A stretch of 64,000 nucleotides of DNA, taken from NCBI GenBank assembly GCA_963728855.1, contig CAVSLN010000001.1, positions 809,966 to 873,965 of the forward strand, read 5' to 3'. Positions within the stretch are counted from its first letter, which is position 1; each line of letters begins with the position of its first letter. The notes beneath the pieces are model-generated. The model did not search any database, was not told the origin of the DNA, and saw only the letters and a list, made by a program, of their open reading frames with translations. The translations under genes and the position numbers were made by a program. This document shows, piece after piece, positions 26,540-34,034 of the stretch. The DNA comes from AC-43 sp963728855 (lineage in GTDB: Bacteria > Actinomycetota > Actinomycetes > Mycobacteriales > Micromonosporaceae).

Positions 26540-27124
26540 GTGAACTTGAAGGAATGGGCGGCGGCGACCGGTATCGCGTACGTGACCGCGCGGCGGCAGT
26601 ACGCGGCCGGGACACTGCCCGTTCCCACCTACCGGCTCGGCCGGCTGATCATGGTTGGCGAGCCGGTGGTCGGCGCGGTGGCAGGCGCGGGTCAGGTGGT
26701 GGTGTACGCGCGAGTGTCGTCAGCCGACCAGAAGGCCGACCTCGATAGGCAGGTTGCCCGGGTCACCATGTGGGCGACCGGGCAGAAACTCGCGGTGTCG
26801 CGGGTGGTGACCGAGGTCGGGTCGGCGCTCAACGGGCACCGCAAGAAGTTCCTTGCCCTGCTGCGTGATCCGTCCGTGTCGACGATCGTGGTCGAGCATC
26901 GGGACCGGTTTGCCCGGTTCGGCGCCGAGTACGTCGAGGCCGCGCTCACCGCTCAAGGCCGTCGTCTGCTTGTGGTCGATCTGGTCGAGGTGGACGACGA
27001 CCTCGTGCGCGACGTGACCGAAATCCTGACCAGCCTGTGTGCCCGGCTGTACGGGCGCCGCGCTGCGGCGAACCGAGCCAGCCGGGCGGTCGCCGCAGCC
27101 ACTGCGGACGAGGACTCGTGGTGA
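26540..27124 (+). CDS. tnpA: IS607-family serine recombinase TnpA
   Basis: 194 residues. N-terminal MerR-like HTH (LKEWAAATGIAYVTARRQYA then AGTLPVPTYRLGRLIMV) followed by the small serine resolvase domain with the nucleophile in VVYARVSSADQKADLDRQ, VTEVGSALNGHRK and VEHRDRFARFG. This HTH-before-catalytic order is diagnostic of IS607. The enzyme moves the element by DNA strand exchange. The stop overlaps the tnpB GTG start (GTGA). Confidence 0.9.
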   Translation: MNLKEWAAATGIAYVTARRQYAAGTLPVPTYRLGRLIMVGEPVVGAVAGAGQVVVYARVSSADQKADLDRQVARVTMWATGQKLAVSRVVTEVGSALNGHRKKFLALLRDPSVSTIVVEHRDRFARFGAEYVEAALTAQGRRLLVVDLVEVDDDLVRDVTEILTSLCARLYGRRAAANRASRAVAAATADEDSW

Positions 27125-28334
27125 AGCGGTACGAGCCGCCGGCCGGCTGGGTCGTGCAGGCGTACCGGTTCGCCCTCGACCCGTCGGATGTACAGATGGC
27201 CGGATTGCGCCGTAACACCGGCGCGGCCCGGTTCGCGTACAACCACATGCTGCGGCGGGTCAGCGCGGTGAAGGCGCAGCGCGCCGCCGAGGCCAGCTAC
27301 GGGGTGGCCGAAGCGGACCTGACGCCGTGGCAGGGCTGGTCGCTGCCGGATCTTCGTCGCACCTGGAACGAGATCAAGCAGTGGGTGGCGCCGTGGTGGC
27401 AGGAATGCTCCAAGGAGGCGTTCAACACCGGCTTGGCGAACCTGTCCGCCGCACTGGGGTAACTGGCACGCGTCGCGCACCGGTGCCCGCAAGGGTCGCC
27501 GGATGGGCTGGCCACGACCCAAGAGGAAACACGGCCGCCGGTCGGCCCGGTTCACCACCGGGGCGATCCGGGTCGACCCCGACCACCGGCATGTGGTGTT
27601 GCCCCGGCTGGGCCGCATCCGCACCCACGAGTCAACCCGCAAGCTGTCTCGCCGGGTGCAGGCGGGCACCGCGAAGATCCTGTCCGCCACCGTCACCGAG
27701 ACCGCCGGCCGATGGTTCTGCTCGTTCCAGGTCGCCGTCAAGCGTGGCGCCCGACGTCGGGCACGCGCCGAAAGCCGGCCGGGTTGTCGGCGTGGATGCC
27801 GGGATCAAACACCTGGCGGTGCTGTCCACCGGTGAACTGGTGCCCAACCCGGCACCGTTCAAGGCCGCGCTGAAGAAACTCGGCAAGGCCCAACGCCGGG
27901 CCGCGCGCAGGCTCGGACCCTACGACCCAGCCACCCGGCGTAAGCGAACCGCATCGAACCGGTGGCATCGGGCTCAGGCGAAGGTAGCGAAGCTGCACGC
28001 TTGCGTCAGCGCCGTCCGCGCCGACTCGTGGCACCAACTCACCACCCGACTCGCACAGCAGTTCAACACAGTTGTGGTGGAGGATCTGCACGTGGCCGGC
28101 ATGCTGCGCAACCGCAGGCTGGCCCGGTCCCTCGTCGACGCCGCCCCCGCGACGCTACGCCGGCACCTCGAATACAAGACTGGCTGGTACGGCAGCACGC
28201 TGTACGTCGCCGACCGTTGGTATCCCAGCTCCAAAACCTGCTCCGGCTGTCAGACGGTGAAACCCAAGCTGTCGCTGGCCGAGCGCATGTTCGACTGCAC
28301 CGCGTGCGGGTTGTCCCTGGACCGGGACGTCTGA
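27121..28334 (+). pseudogene. tnpB: TnpB (OrfB) nuclease, two frameshifts and truncated 3' end
   Basis: GTG at 27121 (VKRYEPPAGWVVQAYRFALD). Across frames the RuvC parts are visible: VVGVDAGIKHLAVLSTGE (RuvC-I Asp), FNTVVVEDLHVAGMLRNRRL (RuvC-II Glu), a zinc finger CSGCQTVKPKLSLAERMFDC with TACG, and SLDRDV (RuvC-III Asp). One extra base near 27458 and one near 27748 break the frame, and the protein stops right after DRDV where family members continue with NAA-N. TnpB proteins are RNA-guided nucleases; this copy is probably inactive, at least from the truncation. Confidence 0.8.
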
Positions 28335-28335
28335 G

Positions 28336-28659
28336 CAGGACGTGGACGGCCCAGCCCGCCCCGGCCGCGACGGCGACGACGAGGGCCACGGCCGCCCATC
28401 CGGGTACGGCACCGGAGCGCGGCGGGAACAGTGCCACCCGCGCGCACCCGAGCGCGAACCGCCAGCGCCGCGGCCCGGCCGGTACCTGGGCCAGCTCGGC
28501 GAGCATCGCCCGGCCCCAGGATCTCCGGTCGGCCGGCAGCCGGCGTACCGCGGCGGCCAGCAGCCGGGCCGGCAGCTCCCTGCCCCCGGTGTGGCGGAGC
28601 CGGAGCACGACGAGCACGACGAGGACGACGAGGGCCTTGGCGGGCGGGATGAGCACCAT
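28336..28659 (-). pseudogene. N-terminal part of the membrane protein split by the IS607 element
   Basis: ATG at 28659 overlaps the PadR stop (TGATG). It reads MVLIPPAKALVVLVVLVVL, then RRSWGRAMLAELAQVPAG, RRWRFALGCARVALFP and one further helix to GWAVHVLLR before the insertion. The W-GRAM-AEL and W-FALG motifs are typical of membrane proteins paired with PadR regulators in actinomycetes. The remainder lies at 26016-26485. Confidence 0.65.
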
Positions 28660-28982
28660 CACGCGCCCTCCGTCCGGGGTCGCAGCGCGCGCCGGGCCGG
28701 CGTGGCGGGGGCGGGCGGCGCGGGCAGCGTGGCGGCGTGCTCGACGCCCGCGCCGGTCAGCCGGTACAGGTGGCGGGGTGGCCGGCCGGGCTGCGGGTCG
28801 GTCTCCCAGGCCGCCTCGACCAGGCCATGGTCGGCGAGGCGGATCAGGATCGGGTACATCGAGCCGGCCTGCAGCCCCACCCGCTGGCACAGCTCGTAGC
28901 CGTACCGCCAGGCGGTGGGGTCCTGGGCCAGCGCGTGCAGCACCGCGACGGTCTGCGGCGACGGCTTCCGGTATCGGGTCAC
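28659..28982 (-). CDS. PadR-family transcriptional regulator
   Basis: 107 residues from GTG at 28982. Winged HTH: QTVAVLHALAQD, RYGYELCQRVGLQAGSMYPI, LIRLADHGLVEAAWETDPQP and PRHLYRLTGAG. The C-terminal dimerisation helix is short, as in the small PadR subgroup s2. It is translationally coupled to the interrupted membrane protein, which it presumably controls. A 20-bp palindrome overlaps its promoter. Confidence 0.87.
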   Translation of the reverse strand: MTRYRKPSPQTVAVLHALAQDPTAWRYGYELCQRVGLQAGSMYPILIRLADHGLVEAAWETDPQPGRPPRHLYRLTGAGVEHAATLPAPPAPATPARRALRPRTEGA

Positions 28983-28988
28983 GGCTAA

Positions 28989-29008
28989 AACTCTATATAG
29001 CAAGAGTT
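28989..29008 (-). promoter_or_regulatory. Palindromic operator for the PadR gene
   Basis: AACTCT-TATATAGC-AAGAGTT pattern: arms AACTCT (28989-28994) and AGAGTT (29003-29008) with an 8-base centre containing TATATA. It lies seven bases upstream of the PadR GTG start and overlaps its likely -10, so binding there would repress. PadR proteins commonly autoregulate this way. Confidence 0.5.
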
Positions 29009-29196
29009 ATGTGGCGCACGGGCTCGGCCGGGTTTCGGAAGTGGCGAGGGTGGCCGTGCCGTTGCCCGCCATCGGATCGATCGCCGGTTCCCCGGCCCGG
29101 ACAAGTCCGACCGCCCGGTAAACCTGGCTGGCGGAGACGGTGTTTTGAAGAGCGTGATACTCGTTGCCCACCGAGGGAGAGCTGCAGTGAACAACG

Positions 29197-29714
29197 ATGA
29201 ACGCTGAGACCGACGACTTCGAGTCGTTCTTCCGCGCCCGCAGCCCGGCGCTGCTGAGGGCGGCCTACCTCCTCACCGGTGACCGGCATCTGGCCGAGGA
29301 CCTGGTGCAGGAGTCCCTGGCCCGTACCCAACGGAAGTGGCGCAGGCTGGGCAACGGTGGCTCTCCCGAGGCGTACACGCGCAGGGTGATGTACCGCCTT
29401 CAGGTCAACGTGTGGCGTCGCCGCCGGGTACCGGAGTCATTGCCCGGCACGCTTCCTGAATACGGCGGTGCCAATGCCGAAGGCAACGTCGTGGAGCGCC
29501 TGGCGTTGCGCCAGGCGTTAATGACGCTGCCCGTCCGGCAGCGCACGGTGGTTGTTCTGCGGTACTACGAGGACCGCAGCGAGTCTGAGATCGCCGAGAT
29601 CCTCGGGTGCCAACCGGGCACTCCAAGAGCCACGCGGCGAGAGCCATCGCCCGGCTCCGGCAACTTCTGCCTGATCTGCCCGATCAGCACCGCGTCGAGG
29701 GGGTGGCCCGATGA
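29197..29714 (+). pseudogene. ECF (SigE-type) RNA polymerase sigma factor, one frameshift
   Basis: ATG at 29197. Region 2 reads FRARSPALLRAAYLLTGDRH then LAEDLVQESLARTQRKW; region 4 reads RQALMTLPVRQRTVVVLRYY, EDRSESEIAEILGCQPGT, after which one base is missing near 29622 and the frame continues KSHAARAIARLRQLLPDL to TGA at 29712. Corrected length is about 172 residues, and the stop then overlaps the next ATG (ATGA), which supports a sequence error over decay. Read uncorrected, it runs 37 bases into the next gene. Confidence 0.8.
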
Positions 29715-30868
29715 ACGACCTGACCAGCCGGCTCTCCGCGTTGGCCGATGAGATGACCGACGCCGACTACGTTGACCTGCGTCGTAAGGTCGACCGTACC
29801 TCGCGCAGGCTGGGGTACCGGCGCGCTGCGCTGACCGCCGCGATCGCCGTCGTCGCGATCGCCGGAGCCGTCGTGGCCGGCAACGCGGTGCTGGCGTCGC
29901 GCCCCAACTCCGGACCGGCACCGGCGGCCAGCCCGACCGCCGGCGTCGTCACGAACACCCCCGGGCCGGAGCCGACCAGCGTGCCGCCGACCGGCACGTC
30001 GGCGAACGCGCATACCGCTGCCGCCGATGTCGTGCCCGGGACGCTCAGCTACCTGAAGGTGGTGCGCGGGCAGCCGATCGAGTTGACCAGGGTGACCGAC
30101 GGGACGGTGCACAGGTCCACGTTCGGCACGGCGACCGTGAGCGACGAGTATGTGGCGGCGCCTTCTCCCGACGGTACGAAGATCGCATTGATCGAGTCGC
30201 CGGACCCGGGCAGCGTCAAGCCCGGTGACCTGGTGGTCGTGGTGGCGGGTGGCGCGTGGCGTACGTTGGCCCACAACATCACCTGGGGCGGCGGCAGCTG
30301 GCCGACCTGGGCCCCGGACTCGAACAGCATCGTGGTGAAGAGCGGGAGCGGGTACGTCACGGTCGACCTCGCCACCGGGACGACGACAGCGCCGCCGAAG
30401 CTCAGCGGTTCTGTTGACTACCTCACCTGGTCGGGGACGGGCGCCTGGCTCGCGTACGCCGCCAGCGGGCAGGAGATCGTCGTCTCGCGACCCGACGGCA
30501 CCGGGCTGGGGAGGGCTTCGATCACCGGGCTGCCGGAATGCCATGAGTTCGCGGCCTGCCCGTTCGCGGTGCAGGCGGTCTCCGACGACGGCCGGTACGT
30601 CGCCATCGGGCATGGCAACACCGACCCCGGCCACGTCGCCGAGGCGCACCTGACGCTCGACATGCGTACCGGCCGGCTGGCCAGTCTCCCCAAGGTCACG
30701 GGAGCGATCGACAAGATCTACTTCCGGAGTGGCGGCCTGGTGCTGCGCAGCGGCGGCGACTCCGGGCGGTACACCTTCTCCTTGGTCGACCCAACCGGCA
30801 CGGTGACGGCGAGCTTCCCGGACACGCACGAGACCGCGGGTACCAGGCTCGTCGGGTACCAGCCGTAG
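29711..30868 (+). CDS. Membrane-anchored protein linked to the sigma factor (probable anti-sigma or sensor)
   Basis: 385 residues. A ~45-residue cytoplasmic part (MNDLTSRLSALADEMTDADY), one membrane helix (about 37-57), a Pro/Thr/Ser linker, and an extracytoplasmic TolB-like beta-propeller with repeats such as YVAAPSPDGTKIALIESPDP, WPTWAPDSNSIVVKSGSG and DYLTWSGTGAWLAYAASG. Position directly after and overlapping an ECF sigma gene makes an anti-sigma or co-sensor role likely; no zinc-binding anti-sigma motif (HxxxCxxC) is present. Confidence 0.75.
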   Translation: MNDLTSRLSALADEMTDADYVDLRRKVDRTSRRLGYRRAALTAAIAVVAIAGAVVAGNAVLASRPNSGPAPAASPTAGVVTNTPGPEPTSVPPTGTSANAHTAAADVVPGTLSYLKVVRGQPIELTRVTDGTVHRSTFGTATVSDEYVAAPSPDGTKIALIESPDPGSVKPGDLVVVVAGGAWRTLAHNITWGGGSWPTWAPDSNSIVVKSGSGYVTVDLATGTTTAPPKLSGSVDYLTWSGTGAWLAYAASGQEIVVSRPDGTGLGRASITGLPECHEFAACPFAVQAVSDDGRYVAIGHGNTDPGHVAEAHLTLDMRTGRLASLPKVTGAIDKIYFRSGGLVLRSGGDSGRYTFSLVDPTGTVTASFPDTHETAGTRLVGYQP

Positions 30869-30881
30869 CCAGCATCCGATC

Positions 30882-30908
30882 GGGCGCGCTCCAGTGCGGA
30901 GCGCGCCC
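30882..30908 (+). terminator. Hairpin after the sigma operon
   Basis: Perfect 11-bp stem GGGCGCGCTCC (30882-30892) and GGAGCGCGCCC (30898-30908) with a 5-base loop AGTGC, 14 bases after the stop codon. It could serve both converging transcripts. Confidence 0.75.
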
Positions 30909-30957
30909 GGTCCCGGTCCCGGGCCCGTCCGCCGTTGCGCCGGGACAGGCTGACGGC

Positions 30958-31488
30958 CTAGCTCGGTGCCGCGAAGTACCGGGTGACCGCGTGGGTCGCG
31001 GTGGGGAAGGCCAACGGGCGGGGAGCAGTGATGACCAGCCACTCGGTGGCCTCCTCGGTCGGCGCCGACGGCGGCAGGTCCTCGGCCGGCCGGGCCGGGA
31101 GCAGGCCGAAGACGTTGATGGTGCCGGCCGTACTCATGACGTCGAAGAGCCGTACGTCGTCGGGGTCGGCGGTCAGGCCGGTCTCCTCCCACAGCTCCCG
31201 TACCGACGCCTCCTGCCACGTCTCGCCGGTCTCGATGAACCCGCCCGGCAGGGCCAGCTGGCCCCGGGCCGGCTCGATGTCGCGGCGGATCACCACCAGC
31301 CCGAGCCCCCGTTCCGCGAGTACGGGCAGCAGCACCATCGCCACCGGCAGCGGGTTGTGCCACGTGGTCTCCTCGCAGCCGGGACAGGTCCGGGGCCAGG
31401 CCGACCCGGCCGCGTACGCCGTCCCGCAGTACGAACAGTGCGAGTGCTGGACCAGGTTGGTGCGCTGCCACGCGGCCGGGACGTGCAT
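30958..31488 (-). CDS. NUDIX hydrolase with N-terminal zinc ribbon
   Basis: 176 residues from ATG at 31488. N-terminal zinc ribbon CSYCGTAY ... TCPGCEETTWHNP, then a NUDIX domain with the full box GGFIETGETWQEASVRELWE followed by ETGL (G-x5-E-x7-REU-x-EE-x-GU). Such proteins resemble NADH pyrophosphatases and hydrolyse nucleoside diphosphate derivatives. Convergent with the sigma operon across the shared terminator. Confidence 0.87.
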   Translation of the reverse strand: MHVPAAWQRTNLVQHSHCSYCGTAYAAGSAWPRTCPGCEETTWHNPLPVAMVLLPVLAERGLGLVVIRRDIEPARGQLALPGGFIETGETWQEASVRELWEETGLTADPDDVRLFDVMSTAGTINVFGLLPARPAEDLPPSAPTEEATEWLVITAPRPLAFPTATHAVTRYFAAPS

Positions 31489-31553
31489 ACATCGAACCCT
31501 ATGCGGCCCGGCCACGGCTGCCCACCGGGGGTTGATGACGTTCGTCCCCAACC

Positions 31554-31606
31554 TGTGGATAACTGCTGTGCATAGCTGGCCAGAGCCGTTCGACGGCTGT
31601 GGATAG
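31554..31606. promoter_or_regulatory. Two DnaA-box-like nonamers
   Basis: TGTGGATAA (31554-31562, perfect complement of TTATCCACA) and TGTGGATAG (31598-31606) lie 44 bases apart in the 146-base gap between the NUDIX and YdjM-like genes. Isolated DnaA boxes can titrate DnaA or be chance; no other origin feature is near. Confidence 0.35.
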
Positions 31607-31634
31607 AACGAGAGGTTACCGCCCCGTGAACGGG

Positions 31635-32453
31635 TCAGACCTCGATGTCGTACCGGCGGAGGAAAGGCCGCGCGAAGAGCCCCACGGCGGCCACGGCGCC
31701 CACGATGAGGAACAGCGCACGGAGGACGAACACCTCGACCTTGCCACCCACCTCGACCGCGATCGGGTCCGGTACCCCGATGCACCGCCACATCCGCCGC
31801 CCGATCGGGAACGGCCAGAAGATCGGGCAGCCGTGCGGGGTGAGCATGTCGCCGAGCAGGTGCACGATGCCGCCCACGCCGAGCGCGACGCCCAGCACCG
31901 GGTACCCGCGCCCGGCCGGCAGGGTGAGGTAGGCGCCGGCCGTACCGGCGGCGGCGACCAGGGTCACGATCACCCAGCCGGCGCGCTTGGCCCACTTCAC
32001 GAACAGCCCGCGCAGGGCCATCGCGAACGTGAAGAACAGCACCCCGAGTACCGCCCACTTGCCGAAGTGCCAGCACAGCTCGAAGACGCCGAACCCGACG
32101 CCGAGGTTGAACGGCAGCGTGTGGGTGAACGTGCGGTGGCCGTTGTGCAGGCGCGGGTCCTTGCGCAGCCGGGTGACGTTGTAGATGCCCAGCGACACCT
32201 TCTCGATGACCTCGGCCACGAACAGCGAGACCACGCCGAACGTGTGCGCGACGGTGGCGCCGCCCTGGTCGGTGGTGACCCGGCCGGACAGGTCGAGGTC
32301 GGGCAGCAGCGCGCCGCCGGCGCACATGGCGGTACCGACGGCGAGCTGGACGGGCGTCTGGTGGAAGTGCTGGAAGTGCTCCACGGCGAGCGACCCGGCT
32401 AGCCAGGCGGCGGCGCCGGACAGCGCGTGCGAGGGGCCCATCATGCCGGTCAC
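31635..32453 (-). CDS. YdjM-like metal-dependent membrane hydrolase
   Basis: 272 residues. MMGPSHALSGAAAWLAGSLA, GALLPDLDLSG and the histidine cluster NGHRTFTHTLPFNLGVG are the signature of the DUF457/LexA-regulated YdjM family; HLLGDMLTPHGCPIFWPFPI completes the metal site (H..D...H). About five membrane helices, cytoplasmic membrane. Function in the family is poorly defined. The ATG at 32453 has a second candidate nine bases in (MMGPSH). Confidence 0.85.
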   Translation of the reverse strand: MTGMMGPSHALSGAAAWLAGSLAVEHFQHFHQTPVQLAVGTAMCAGGALLPDLDLSGRVTTDQGGATVAHTFGVVSLFVAEVIEKVSLGIYNVTRLRKDPRLHNGHRTFTHTLPFNLGVGFGVFELCWHFGKWAVLGVLFFTFAMALRGLFVKWAKRAGWVIVTLVAAAGTAGAYLTLPAGRGYPVLGVALGVGGIVHLLGDMLTPHGCPIFWPFPIGRRMWRCIGVPDPIAVEVGGKVEVFVLRALFLIVGAVAAVGLFARPFLRRYDIEV

Positions 32454-32485
32454 TGTGACAGCCGGAAGCCACCGGCTCCAGCACC

Positions 32486-32498
32486 GTCCACTTTGGAC
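32486..32498. repeat. Intergenic copy of the recurrent palindrome GTCCA-N3-TGGAC
   Basis: GTCCACTTTGGAC in the 151-base gap between the YdjM-like and SDR genes. Five further copies lie inside genes: 3954-3966, 26001-26013, 43671-43683, 49024-49036 and 51801-51813. Nothing else is recognisable in this gap. Confidence 0.6.
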
Positions 32499-32604
32499 GT
32501 GTCATCCTGCTTCCGGCGGCTTTGTCGCCACGACATTGCCGCCACGATCGCTCCAGCCGAATCCGCTGGCTGTGCTCGCCTCACCAAAACCGGTTCGGCT
32601 CCGC

Positions 32605-33369
32605 TCAGGTAAGGACCTTGCCGCCCGCGATGTCGAGGGTGACGCCGGTGACCCAGGACGAGGCGTCGGAGGCGAGCCACCCGGCCGCCGCCGCCACGTC
32701 GTCCGGCTCCCCGACCCGCCCGAGCGGAAACGACCGGCCCAGCTCAGCGATGCGCTCGGGCGGCATGGCCCGCGCCATCTTCTCGTTGCGTACGGCCGCC
32801 GGCGCGAGGCAGTTGACCCGTACGCCGGTGCCGGCCAGCTCGGCGGCGAGGTGCCGGGTGAGCATCACCACCCCGGCCTTGGCGGTGGCGTACGCCACGT
32901 TGGCGCGCGACGGCTGCCGTCCGGCGGCCGAGGACATCGTGACCACCGAGCCCCGGCCGCGCGCCAGCATCCCCGGCAGGAACGCCTGTACGGTGAGGAA
33001 AGCCGAGGTCAGGTCGCCCTCGATGACCCGTTGCCACTCGCCGAGCGGCAGGTGAACGCTCGGGGCCGGGGCGCCGTTGCCACCGGCGAACGCGGCGAGC
33101 ACGTCGACGTGCCCGTACTCGGTGTCCACCTGGTCGACCAGGGCCGCCAGCGCGGCGGGCCGGGTGCAGTCCGCGACGACGGCAATGGCCTCACCTCCGG
33201 TGTTCCACACCTGCTCCCGTACCTCGTCGAGGGCTTTCTCGTCCCGGCCGACCACCGCGACGCGCATCCGGTTGGCCGCGAAGAAGCGGCAGGTGGCGGC
33301 CCCGATGCTGCCGGAGCCGCCGGTCACCACCGCGACCCGGCCGGCGAGGTCCGGATAGCCGGCCCTCAC
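32605..33369 (-). CDS. Short-chain dehydrogenase/reductase
   Basis: 254 residues from GTG at 33369, whose codon overlaps the stop of the upstream DUF1707 gene. Classical SDR: VAVVTGGSGSIGAATCRFFA (TGxxxGxG), FAGGNGAP at the NAG position (Asn-Ala-Gly changed to Ala-Gly-Gly), Ser in VVTMSSAAGRQ, YxxxK as AYATAKAG, and an ending GVTLDIAGGKVLT. Substrate unknown. The NNAG deviation is modest and the catalytic triad is intact. Confidence 0.87.
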   Translation of the reverse strand: MRAGYPDLAGRVAVVTGGSGSIGAATCRFFAANRMRVAVVGRDEKALDEVREQVWNTGGEAIAVVADCTRPAALAALVDQVDTEYGHVDVLAAFAGGNGAPAPSVHLPLGEWQRVIEGDLTSAFLTVQAFLPGMLARGRGSVVTMSSAAGRQPSRANVAYATAKAGVVMLTRHLAAELAGTGVRVNCLAPAAVRNEKMARAMPPERIAELGRSFPLGRVGEPDDVAAAAGWLASDASSWVTGVTLDIAGGKVLT

Positions 33370-33848
33370 CGGCGTCCCCAGTCGCGCTGCCAACCCCACG
33401 GGCCCCGGCCCCACGGTCCGCGACCCCACCAGCCCCAAGGGGCGCCGGAGCGGGCGTACCGAACGAAGCGGGCGTGCCGCAGCACCCCGAAGGTCAGGAA
33501 CGCGATCGGGATGATCGGCCAGAAGAACACCGCGCCGGACAGCACCCACAGGCCGACCAGGGCCGCGCCGACCGCGGCCGCGCCGGCGCCGTGGACGCGC
33601 AGCCGGCGCCGCATGGCGGCAAGAGCCTCAGGGGTACGGGCCAGGGCCTCCCACCCGTTGCCGGGCAGGTCCGCGGTGAGCGGCTTGAGCTCGTCGCGGT
33701 ACTTCGCCTCGTAGACGCGGGCCAGCCGCTCGTCGCCCTCGGCGAGGGTGAGCCGCCCTTCGGTGACGGCCGCCCGCAGGATCGTGGCGACCTGCTCGCG
33801 CTCACTGTCCGAGGTGCGCGTCCGGGCGCCGTCGATGTCGGATGACAT
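33366..33848 (-). CDS. DUF1707 / SHOCT-like membrane protein with Trp-Gly-rich tail
   Basis: 160 residues from ATG at 33848, preceded by GAGGAGG; an ATG 15 bases further upstream lacks spacing. DUF1707 N-terminus (RTSDSEREQVATILRAAVTE then GRLTLAEGDERLARVYEAKY), two membrane helices (WVLSGAVFFWPIIPIAFLTF) and a cytoplasmic tail of repeated PWGWWGRGPWGRGPWGW. Divergent from the histidine kinase gene, whose own N-terminus is also Trp-Gly-Pro-rich. Confidence 0.82.
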   Translation of the reverse strand: MSSDIDGARTRTSDSEREQVATILRAAVTEGRLTLAEGDERLARVYEAKYRDELKPLTADLPGNGWEALARTPEALAAMRRRLRVHGAGAAAVGAALVGLWVLSGAVFFWPIIPIAFLTFGVLRHARFVRYARSGAPWGWWGRGPWGRGPWGWQRDWGRR

Positions 33849-34034
33849 TGCCAACCTCCTCATGTGGTGGTGTCACCAGCGTGGCGCCGGCCGGGTCGGG
33901 TGTCGTCGCACCGGCGCGGGCTTCCCCGCTGCCGCAGGGGGCGTACCCACCCGCGGCGGCTACTCCCGGCGGCGTACCCGCACGGCCGCCCCGCTGGCGA
34001 CGCGCGGGGAGTACCGGGTGGCTACCGTGGCCGT

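Larger units (their letters stand above)
26490..28335 (+). mobile_element. IS607-type insertion element (tnpA-tnpB), boundaries approximate
   Basis: About 1.85 kb holding a serine-recombinase tnpA and an overlapping tnpB. It has no terminal inverted repeats, as expected for IS607. Boundaries are inferred from where the interrupted membrane gene resumes on both sides. The right end cuts tnpB at its final catalytic Asp, so the element's own 3' end may have been lost. Confidence 0.65.
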
